Positions 43,419-50,327 of a stretch of DNA of 64,000 nt are shown in pieces (positions within the stretch are counted from its first letter, which is position 1; each line of letters starts with the position of its first letter). Under the pieces are notes generated by a model. The model was not told where the DNA came from. It worked only from the letters and a program-made list of their open reading frames with translations, and made no database searches. Made by a program: the position numbers and the translations under genes. The DNA is from JANMDU01 sp043777675 (lineage in GTDB: Bacteria > Pseudomonadota > Gammaproteobacteria > Burkholderiales > Burkholderiaceae_C): assembly GCA_043777675.1 (NCBI GenBank), contig JAYWHR010000061.1, positions 124,001-188,000 on the forward strand. The letters run 5' to 3'.

Positions 43419-44379
43419 GTTTCTCGCCCTCTTTAATGGTCAACATAGACTGAGCTTTATGGCGCGGCATCAAATGCACGGCTGCCAACATGCAGCGCAC
43501 TGAGCCTCCTGCTAACTCAATGGTTGGAATATCGATCGGCAGCAGCGCGACGCAGCTTTCCAATTGCTTTCGCTGCGCAGCGGTGAGCGCGCGAGCTGCC
43601 CGGGCAGACATGGCAAGTATGCGGCCATGAGAACCCTGTAGTTCAAGTGCATTGCCTGCGAACTCGGCAATTTGGCTTGCAGACAGCTCTATCAAGATTC
43701 GTCCAGATGCGCACAAGCGCTGGCGTATTTCGTCGCGCCGCGCGAGGTTTGTGATCATTCCCATTCCCGCCAGAGCGACTTGCGTGCCAATGCACATCAG
43801 CACATTGGTGTGGTACACCGGTTTGCCTTGCGTATCAAACGCATCAAACACCATGGGTTCGAAATTGAAGTGTGTGCAAAAACGCTCTAATGCAATCGGA
43901 TCAGCCCGCTGCGAGCGGGCTACATACGCCACGCGCTCCGCGTGATCCAACACCATCGCGCCGGTGCCTTCCAAATAAATGCCATCGCCGGTCAAGCCAG
44001 AATAATCAATCACATCTTGCACGCGGTACTCTTGTTTGAGCATTTCAATCACATCCCAGCGGCGCTCACGCTGGCGGCTTGGCGTGGCCATGGGATACAC
44101 CGCAATGTGGCCACCTGTGTGCGTTGAAAACCAATTGTTAGGGAATACAGCATCGGGCCGATCCTGCGATTCATCGTCAAACAAATGCACATGAACGCCG
44201 GCTTTTTCTAATTGAGCTGCCATGCGTGTGACTTCGTCGTATGCCAGTTGGCTCGTTGGTCCGTCGGCAACGCCACGCTTTTGAAAAGCGTTGTCTGCCA
44301 TCGTGTCCGGATTGGAGCAAAAATGATGCGGCCGAATCATCACGACCGACGATGGCGCTTGTGCAGAAAAAGGAGTCAT
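43402..44379 (-). CDS. ctlX: Guanidino-modifying hydrolase, CtlX/dimethylargininase type
   Basis: This 325-residue protein belongs to the amidinotransferase/arginine deiminase-like superfamily that attacks guanidino or ureido groups. It begins MTPFSAQAPSSVVMIRPHHF, has the ligand and catalytic regions NNWFSTHTGGHIAVYPM, YLEGTGAMVLDHAERVAYV and HTNVLMCIG, and the catalytic Cys in GGSVRCMLAAVHL. The closest group I recall is CtlX, linked to citrulline utilisation; dimethylargininase activity is the alternative. Start 44379 has AGGAG-type sequence nearby rather than the ATG 11 codons upstream. It fits the arginine-catabolism setting. Confidence 0.82.
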   Translation of the reverse strand: MTPFSAQAPSSVVMIRPHHFCSNPDTMADNAFQKRGVADGPTSQLAYDEVTRMAAQLEKAGVHVHLFDDESQDRPDAVFPNNWFSTHTGGHIAVYPMATPSRQRERRWDVIEMLKQEYRVQDVIDYSGLTGDGIYLEGTGAMVLDHAERVAYVARSQRADPIALERFCTHFNFEPMVFDAFDTQGKPVYHTNVLMCIGTQVALAGMGMITNLARRDEIRQRLCASGRILIELSASQIAEFAGNALELQGSHGRILAMSARAARALTAAQRKQLESCVALLPIDIPTIELAGGSVRCMLAAVHLMPRHKAQSMLTIKEGEKHAPTH

Positions 44380-44511
44380 GCGAAATCTCTTGAAAACGAA
44401 AGTGTTGCGCATGCGGCACTGAAATGGAAGCTGCTATCTTGGCAGCCTAAGCAACGATATCTTGCGAAGTGACAATGTGTTTTATCGTTATGGCATCAAG
44501 ACCACAAAAAC

Positions 44512-45285
44512 TCACTTCAAGCTATTTGCCAAGAAAGCTTGCAAGCGCTCCGTCTGCGGCTTGATCAACACTTCTTTCGGATCGCCTTGCTCTTCGATGC
44601 AGCCTTTGTGGAGGAACACCACATGGTTGCTCACCTCGCGGGCAAAGCTCATCTCGTGGGTGACGACGATCATCGTACGGCCTTCTTCGGCTACAGAACG
44701 CATCACGCGCAGCACCTCGCCCACCAGCTCAGGATCAAGCGCGGAAGTGGGCTCGTCGAAGAGCATGACTTTGGGCTCCATGGCAAGCGCGCGGGCAATG
44801 GCCACGCGTTGCTGCTCGCCGCCTGAGAGATGTGCGGGGAAAGCATCTTTTCGGTGATGCACGCCCACGCGCTGCAGGTATTTTTCAGCCCGTTCTCTGG
44901 CCTCGGCTTTCGTGAGGCCGAGCACATGCACGGGCGCTTCCATCACATTGTCTAGCGCCGTCATATGCGCCCAAAGGTTGAAGTGCTGAAACACCATGGC
45001 CACTTGGCTGCGCAGGCGCTGCAATTGCGCGGGATCAGTGGCTTGCAAGGTGCCGTCCTTGCTGGCACTCAGTTGCAGCTCTTCACCGCCCAGCACGATG
45101 CGACCACTGTTGGGTTGCTCCAGCAAATTGAGGCATCGCAGAAAAGTGCTCTTGCCTGAGCCGCTGGAGCCGATCATCGAGATTACATCGCCCGCATGGG
45201 CTTGGATGCTCAAACCACATAGCACCTCGTTGCTGCCAAAGCGCTTGTGAATATTTTCTGCTTGCAAAACAGGCGGGGAGGTCAT
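44512..45285 (-). CDS. Polar amino-acid ABC transporter ATPase (HisP/OccP type)
   Basis: This 257-residue ATPase has Walker A GSSGSGKST (about 37-45), signature LSGGEQQRVAIARAL and Walker B VMLFDEPTSALDPELV, and closely follows the HisP/GlnQ/OccP pattern for basic or opine-type amino acids. It is the last gene of the leftward operon SBP-permease-permease-aspartoacylase-ATPase. Confidence 0.94.
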   Translation of the reverse strand: MTSPPVLQAENIHKRFGSNEVLCGLSIQAHAGDVISMIGSSGSGKSTFLRCLNLLEQPNSGRIVLGGEELQLSASKDGTLQATDPAQLQRLRSQVAMVFQHFNLWAHMTALDNVMEAPVHVLGLTKAEARERAEKYLQRVGVHHRKDAFPAHLSGGEQQRVAIARALAMEPKVMLFDEPTSALDPELVGEVLRVMRSVAEEGRTMIVVTHEMSFAREVSNHVVFLHKGCIEEQGDPKEVLIKPQTERLQAFLANSLK

Positions 45286-45315
45286 GGGCGGCTCGCTGTG
45301 AAAAGATTTGGAGTT

Positions 45316-46434
45316 TTAGGGGCTGAGCAGCTTACCAGTGCGAGCCAGCGAAGTGCCCGCGATTTTTGCGAGGCGCTTGCCAGCATGCGCCCAGCGTGTG
45401 CTGCAGCGGGCGTAGAGCACACCGCTGGAGGCGCAGCGCAGCGTCGTGATGCCGCCTGTGTTGGGGCAAACGAGATCGGCGATAGCATCACCCGCTTGCA
45501 CGCTTTCGCCGCTTTGCCGGTGGAACACGATCACGCCAGCGTGGGGCGCGGTGATGGGCTCTGAGCCGGATAAAGGCGTGGGCTCGCACAGCGCCACTTT
45601 TTCTGGCGCTGCACCAGAAATGAAGCCTTGTATCTGTAAAAAACCAATCAAAGCTTGTGCATCTTGATGAGCCAATGCGTGGCTCACATCGGCTTCGCCG
45701 CGCAGCTCCACGGTGGTGCTGAAACATCCAAGAGGAATTTGTGCCTCAGGCATTAAGCGTTGCAAATCCAACCAAGGGCGGCTGCAAGCCTCGTCAAACG
45801 GCGAATCGCCCGATTCTGTGGCGAGTAACACGGCCTGCGCTCCGAGTTGTGCACCCAACTGCTTCAGTGCAGGCGCTTGCGGCGTGAGGCCATACAGATG
45901 CACCACAGCATCGCTGTCGCAATGCAGATCAATCACAATATCGGCATCGATGGCAAGTTGAAGCAGGCGGCGCTTGAGATCTTGCGCAGGCGTGATCGCG
46001 GGCAACACGTCTGCGGCTGTTTTAAGTGCGGCGCGGATGATTTGCTGATTGGCATGCGCATCTTTGCTCAGGCGGCCTTTGACATGCTCGGCGACGAACG
46101 TGGCTAACTCAGGAAAACCGCGGTTGAAATTGATACCGTCGGCCAAAGAGAATCGCCCATGATGCTGACCCTGAATATGCTGCGATAAACCGAGCGGGTT
46201 GGCATAGGGCACGAGGACGATCTCGCCAAGCAATTGGCCGCGCTCCTCTAATTCTTGCAACATGGTTTTGAGGCGCAATGCAGTCAGCATGGCCGGCACC
46301 TCATCGGCATGCAGAGCCGCCTGAAGATAGGCTTTTCGCCGAGAGCCTACAGGTGTTTCGCCAAAGCGCAGCACCGTCAAACAACAGGTTTGGCCAGGCG
46401 CTGGCGCGATGAGATCAATGGTTTCTGAGTGCAT
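45316..46434 (-). CDS. Succinylglutamate desuccinylase/aspartoacylase family (M14-like) enzyme
   Basis: This 372-residue protein has the zinc carboxypeptidase-like fold of the AstE/AspA group: ALHADEVPAMLTALRL (zinc His and Glu), VIDLHCDSDAV with the third ligand His, and the catalytic Glu in TTVELRGEADVSHALA. The C-terminal third (about 290-372) is a beta-barrel resembling a lipoyl/biotin-like domain. The family removes acyl groups from amino acids. Placed inside an amino-acid import operon, it may deacylate or hydrolyse the imported N-acylated substrate. Confidence 0.88.
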   Translation of the reverse strand: MHSETIDLIAPAPGQTCCLTVLRFGETPVGSRRKAYLQAALHADEVPAMLTALRLKTMLQELEERGQLLGEIVLVPYANPLGLSQHIQGQHHGRFSLADGINFNRGFPELATFVAEHVKGRLSKDAHANQQIIRAALKTAADVLPAITPAQDLKRRLLQLAIDADIVIDLHCDSDAVVHLYGLTPQAPALKQLGAQLGAQAVLLATESGDSPFDEACSRPWLDLQRLMPEAQIPLGCFSTTVELRGEADVSHALAHQDAQALIGFLQIQGFISGAAPEKVALCEPTPLSGSEPITAPHAGVIVFHRQSGESVQAGDAIADLVCPNTGGITTLRCASSGVLYARCSTRWAHAGKRLAKIAGTSLARTGKLLSP

Positions 46435-46447
46435 ATTTTGCTATGCT

Positions 46448-47161
46448 TTAAATAGCTGCTTGCGCAGTATTCTTTTGGGGTTGGAGGTGTTTCATGTACT
46501 TTTTCTCAACCAATTTGAAGAGCCCCACGAGGCTGAACGTCAAAATGAAATAAATCACAGCAGCTACGCCAAAAGATTCTGTCACGAGCAAGTGATTGGA
46601 ATTGACATCGCGCGCCACGCGGGTGATGTCCACCAGCGTGACGGTGCTGGCAATCGCGGTGGCATGCATCAGGCCAACCACTTCGTTGCTATATTGCGGC
46701 AGGGCGCGGCGCAAGGCGCTTGGCAAGAGGATGCGAGCATAGAGCTTGAAGCCATGGAGGCCATAGCTGCGCGCCGCTTCGATCTCGCCATAGTTCGTGG
46801 CCTTGAGCGCGCCGGCAAAGATCTCGGTGGTGTAAGCCGCAGAGTTGAGTGTGAATGCAAGCCATGCACAAAACCACGCGTTTTTCAGTAAAAACCAAGC
46901 GGCGCTTTCTCGCACGGCCTCAAACTGCGCGAGCCCGTGATAGATGATGAAGAGTTGCACCAAGAGCGGCGTGCCACGCAGCACATAGGTAAACAGCCAC
47001 ACTGGCTTGGACAGCCAGAGCCGATCAGAGACGCGCGCCACAGCCAGCGGCACTGAAATGACAAATGAGCTGACTAAGCTGATGACGAGCAACACCAACG
47101 TCGTGCGGATGCCTTCGACGTAGAGCGGCAGGCTGCTGGAAATCACTTGCCAATCGAGCAT
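46448..47161 (-). CDS. Polar amino-acid ABC transporter permease (HisM type)
   Basis: This 237-residue permease of the HisM/OccM group has about five membrane segments and the EAA-type loop EAARSYGLHGFKLYARILLP. Its last eight codons (NTAQAAI and stop) are supplied by half a copy of the dispersed repeat. It overlaps the companion permease gene by one base at 47161. Confidence 0.92.
   Translation of the reverse strand: MLDWQVISSSLPLYVEGIRTTLVLLVISLVSSFVISVPLAVARVSDRLWLSKPVWLFTYVLRGTPLLVQLFIIYHGLAQFEAVRESAAWFLLKNAWFCAWLAFTLNSAAYTTEIFAGALKATNYGEIEAARSYGLHGFKLYARILLPSALRRALPQYSNEVVGLMHATAIASTVTLVDITRVARDVNSNHLLVTESFGVAAVIYFILTFSLVGLFKLVEKKYMKHLQPQKNTAQAAI
46451..46472 (+). repeat. 32-bp dispersed repeat, copy 15 (left half; 3' end of permease)
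   Basis: AATAGC / TGCTT / GCGCA / GTATTC is intact, and the CCGGC half is missing. Antisense in the permease gene it encodes TAQAAI followed by the TAA stop, in the same frame as the secD tail copy. Confidence 0.72.
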
Positions 47162-47847
47162 CAGAAACTCACCTTCTTCACACCGAGGCTGTAGCGCTTT
47201 TCGATCTGCGACAACACGATGATCGACACGGTGGTGAGCGCAAGATAGATCAGTGCCACAGCCATGTAGAAGGTAAACGGTGCGCGCGTCGTTGCAGCGG
47301 CCAGCCCTGCGCGGTGAATCATGTCATCCAGCCCAATGATGGACACCAAGGCAGACGCTTTGATCATGATCAACCAATTGTTAGAAAACCCCGGAATCGC
47401 ATGGCGCACCATTTGCGGCAGGATGATGCGCCGCCACACTTGCCCAGGCGAGAGGCCAAAAGCCAAAGCTGCTTCGGATTGGCCTTTGGGAATGGCAAGA
47501 ATTGCGCCGCGAAAAGTTTCGGTGAGATACGCGCCGAAGATAAAGCCCACGGTGAGCACGCCAGCAAGAAAAGGCGGGATGTCGATATAGCCCCAGCCGC
47601 GTGCATCGGCAATTTTGTTGATGGCAATCTGCCCGCCATAGAAAATCAGCAGCATGAGCACTAGCTCGGGCATGCCGCGAATCAGCGTGGTGTACACATC
47701 CGCTGCCCAGCGTGCGCCGCGCGAGGATGAGAGTTTGGCTGCCGCGCCGATCAGCCCAAACACGCACGCTATGAAAAGCGACGTGGCTGAGACTTGGCAA
47801 GTAAGTACCAAGCCTTCAAGGATGGCGGGCAGATAACCGTAGAGCAT
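47161..47847 (-). CDS. Polar amino-acid ABC transporter permease (HisQ type)
   Basis: This 228-residue permease of the HisQ/OccQ group begins MLYGYLPAILEGLVLT and contains the loop EAALAFGLSPGQVWRRIILPQM. It is paired with the HisM-type gene immediately downstream, as in histidine, arginine/ornithine and opine importers. Confidence 0.93.
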   Translation of the reverse strand: MLYGYLPAILEGLVLTCQVSATSLFIACVFGLIGAAAKLSSSRGARWAADVYTTLIRGMPELVLMLLIFYGGQIAINKIADARGWGYIDIPPFLAGVLTVGFIFGAYLTETFRGAILAIPKGQSEAALAFGLSPGQVWRRIILPQMVRHAIPGFSNNWLIMIKASALVSIIGLDDMIHRAGLAAATTRAPFTFYMAVALIYLALTTVSIIVLSQIEKRYSLGVKKVSF

Positions 47848-47869
47848 GCAACTAAATCACTATTAAAGT

Positions 47870-47901
47870 TATAGCAGCTAGCGCAGCCTACATGCCGGCT
47901 A
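47870..47901 (+). repeat. 32-bp dispersed repeat, copy 16
   Basis: Blocks are TATAGC / AGCTA / GCGCA / GCCTACATG / CCGGC / TA, followed by ACTGCTCAAAAC. It lies between the binding-protein and HisQ-type permease genes of the operon. Confidence 0.88.
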
Positions 47902-47930
47902 ACTGCTCAAAACGCTTAAAAAATAGTGCT

Positions 47931-48722
47931 TTATTCGCCGCGAATGTTCACATCAAAATATTTGTCGTTGATGGTTTTGTACACGCCGTTGCCCGAGATG
48001 ACTTTGAGCGCAGCATTGAGCTTGTTGCGCAGATCGACTTCACCTTTGCGCATGGCAATGCCTACTCCGCCGCCTTGGCTCGCACCGCCCGATGGGTAAA
48101 TGCCAGCGCCCACTTTGCCGAAGCCTGCGCCTTGCGGAGATTTCAAGAACGCGGCAGTCGCTGCCAATGAAGAGCCGAAACCGATGTCGCCACGGCCAGC
48201 GGCCAGCTCCATCGTCACTTCCGATTCTTTGGCCACTTGCAGGATCTCGCTGTCTTTGTAGTTGTCAGCCAGATATTTTGCACGCGGTGTATTGCGTGTG
48301 ACGATGATTTTTTTGCCTTTGAGTGCGGCTGGCGTCACAGCGCTGAAAGCACCCGTTTTGGCAATGAAGGTCGAAGGAATATCGTAGTAGGAATCGCTGA
48401 AATCAGCATTCTTCTTGCGCTCTTCTGTGATCGACATCGAAGCGACGATCATGTCGAATTTCTTGGCATTCAGCGCAGGCATCATGCCATCCCACTCTTG
48501 TGCAACCATTGTGCATTCAGCTTTCATTTGGGCACAGAGGGCGTTGGCAATGTCAATATCAAAGCCAGAGAATTTGCCATCAGGCGCCATTTGGGAAAAC
48601 GGTGGGTAATTGGCTTCCACACCAATGCGAATCTTCGTCCAACCCGGGGCTTGAGCTTGAACGGAAGTGGCAACCAAAAGACTTGCCAGAAGCGCGGATA
48701 CGCCCAAAATTTTGCGAATCAT
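47931..48722 (-). CDS. Basic/polar amino-acid binding protein (HisJ/ArgT type)
   Basis: This 263-residue periplasmic protein has a signal peptide (MIRKILGVSALLASLLVATS, cut near VQAQA). The mature part has IGVEANYPPFSQMAPDGKFSGFDID in two parts, and FDMIVASMSITEERKK, the ligand-binding pattern of lysine/arginine/ornithine/histidine-binding proteins. Start 48722 is preceded by GGAGAAATTT. It is the first gene of the leftward operon and diverges from an RpiR regulator. Arginine, ornithine or an acylated relative is the likely ligand, given the neighbours. Confidence 0.92.
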   Translation of the reverse strand: MIRKILGVSALLASLLVATSVQAQAPGWTKIRIGVEANYPPFSQMAPDGKFSGFDIDIANALCAQMKAECTMVAQEWDGMMPALNAKKFDMIVASMSITEERKKNADFSDSYYDIPSTFIAKTGAFSAVTPAALKGKKIIVTRNTPRAKYLADNYKDSEILQVAKESEVTMELAAGRGDIGFGSSLAATAAFLKSPQGAGFGKVGAGIYPSGGASQGGGVGIAMRKGEVDLRNKLNAALKVISGNGVYKTINDKYFDVNIRGE

Positions 48723-48834
48723 AAATTTCTCCAGAAGTTGAACATCTTGCACCTAAACTTGAACAAAGCCTTCTGACAACATCAGACGGCAACCTCAAAC
48801 ACAGTTTGTACCATAATTTTCATACAATTGAAAT

Positions 48835-49794
48835 ATGAAAAAACCAAGTCTTCCCAAAAACGCTTTGAACGCCCGTGCCCCTTTCAACGCACCAAGTGGC
48901 AACTCTGCAGATACCGCTTTTGCCCAATCAGAGCTGGGGCAAAAGCTGTTGCTCACATTGTCTGACCCCAGGGCCTCGCTGGCCAACAAGGCGGTTGCCG
49001 AGCAATTGCTGCGCAATCCGGTTCGAGCCACCGCTTGGGGCATCGAAGAGCTGGCCGCTCATGCGCATACGTCCGCAGCTACGCTCAGCCGCTTCGCACG
49101 CAGTATGGGCTTTTCAGGGTTCGCGGCCATGCGAGATGCCATGGCGCAGGTCTTGCAAAGCCTACTTCAGCCCATGGAAAAGCTGCGTCATGCGATGCAG
49201 CCAGGTGCTAAACAGGGGGTCGTAGCCCAAAGCCTAGAAGCTGGCCTGAGTAATGCGCGCTCTACGGCGCAAGCCTTGGACGCCGCGCAGTTATCGCGCA
49301 TCAGTCAGCGGCTGGTCAGCGCCAGTACGGTGTATGTGATGGGATTTGGCATCAGCTCACATTTGGCCGCCATGCTCGCACTGAATTTGCAACCGTTTTG
49401 CAAAATGCTGATCAATGTGGTGGAGTTTGGTGGCACCGAGGTGGCCGCTGGCCGCCTGATGAACATTGACCAAAACGATGTGCTGATTGTGTTGAGCTTT
49501 CCGCGCTATGCAAGGGATGCGATTCAACTGACCAGCTATGCGCGTGATCGTGGTGCGCATATCGTCGCGCTAACTGATTCAATGGCTTCACCACTGGTAG
49601 CGCAAGCCGATCATGTCTTGCTGGCCGCTGCGCAGCATCCAGTCATTTCCAGCAGCTCAGTCGCAGTGTTGTTGCTGATGGAGGCGCTGGTCACCAGTCT
49701 CATGATCAGCCGCAAAGCACACGTACAGCAAGCTGGCAAGCTCACCGAAGCCATTGCTGGCTATCTTGTTTCCTCATCGGGTAAGAAACGCTAA
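48835..49794 (+). CDS. MurR/RpiR family transcriptional regulator
   Basis: This 319-residue protein has the N-terminal RpiR helix-turn-helix (AHTSAATLSRFARSMGFSGF, about 77-96) and a C-terminal SIS domain (VYVMGFGISSHLAAMLALNL, then SFPRYARDAIQLTSYARDRG), which binds phosphosugars in most relatives. It diverges from the amino-acid transporter operon and probably controls it. A SIS-domain regulator over an amino-acid importer is somewhat unusual, though RpiR members beside M14-type and amino-acid genes are known. Its stop overlaps lptE on the other strand by 4 nt. Confidence 0.9.
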   Translation: MKKPSLPKNALNARAPFNAPSGNSADTAFAQSELGQKLLLTLSDPRASLANKAVAEQLLRNPVRATAWGIEELAAHAHTSAATLSRFARSMGFSGFAAMRDAMAQVLQSLLQPMEKLRHAMQPGAKQGVVAQSLEAGLSNARSTAQALDAAQLSRISQRLVSASTVYVMGFGISSHLAAMLALNLQPFCKMLINVVEFGGTEVAAGRLMNIDQNDVLIVLSFPRYARDAIQLTSYARDRGAHIVALTDSMASPLVAQADHVLLAAAQHPVISSSSVAVLLLMEALVTSLMISRKAHVQQAGKLTEAIAGYLVSSSGKKR

Positions 49795-50327
49795 AAAGCT
49801 TTCACTGCCGACAACCGACGCAGCGCCTGTTGCACGACATCGCTTTGCATGCTGCGGTAAATCAACGCTTCTTCAGCTTCTTTAGCAAGCGCACCGCTTT
49901 CATTGAAACTGAAATCGCGCTCCAGCAAGAGCTCCGTTTCGGGAATGATTTCTTTGCCATCACGCGAACGCAAGCGAAATTTAAAGCGCACGCGGAGCTG
50001 AAATTCTCGCACTTGGCCTGTGGCATTCACACCCACCACCGTCTTCTCGCGTTGGTCTTGCAACACATCCAAGACCACTTGCGCCGCATCAAGTTGGCGG
50101 TTGTCTGAAATCACGCGCACGCCGCTGGATTCGAGGGAGCGACGCAGCTCTTGGCCAAGGCTTGAGCTCTCCGCAAAGCCTGCATACATGGTGTTGAAAG
50201 GCAGTTTGGGCGTTTGGCGCAGCTGGAAGCCGCAGGCTGAAAGGCCGATCCCAAGCAAGGGCGCACCGACCACCATCAGCAGATGGCGGCGAGAGTGCTG
50301 CAATGAGTTGTTGTGCATCATGTTCAC
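49791..50327 (-). CDS. lptE: LPS-assembly lipoprotein LptE
   Basis: LptE (RlpB) is the outer-membrane lipoprotein that plugs LptD and helps lipopolysaccharide insertion. The 178-residue product has a signal peptide with lipobox LSAC (cysteine about 32) followed by GFQLRQ, the invariant start of mature LptE, and LDVLQDQREKTV. It overlaps the leuS stop by 4 nt, the usual leuS-lptE coupling. The expected next gene holA is absent and replaced by the convergent RpiR gene. Confidence 0.93.
   Translation of the reverse strand: MNMMHNNSLQHSRRHLLMVVGAPLLGIGLSACGFQLRQTPKLPFNTMYAGFAESSSLGQELRRSLESSGVRVISDNRQLDAAQVVLDVLQDQREKTVVGVNATGQVREFQLRVRFKFRLRSRDGKEIIPETELLLERDFSFNESGALAKEAEEALIYRSMQSDVVQQALRRLSAVKAF

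Noticed and set aside
44180..44205. AACGCCGGC preceded by ATGCAC in ctlX
   Set aside because: Encodes the ordinary EKAGVHVHLFDD segment of the family and the spacing does not fit.
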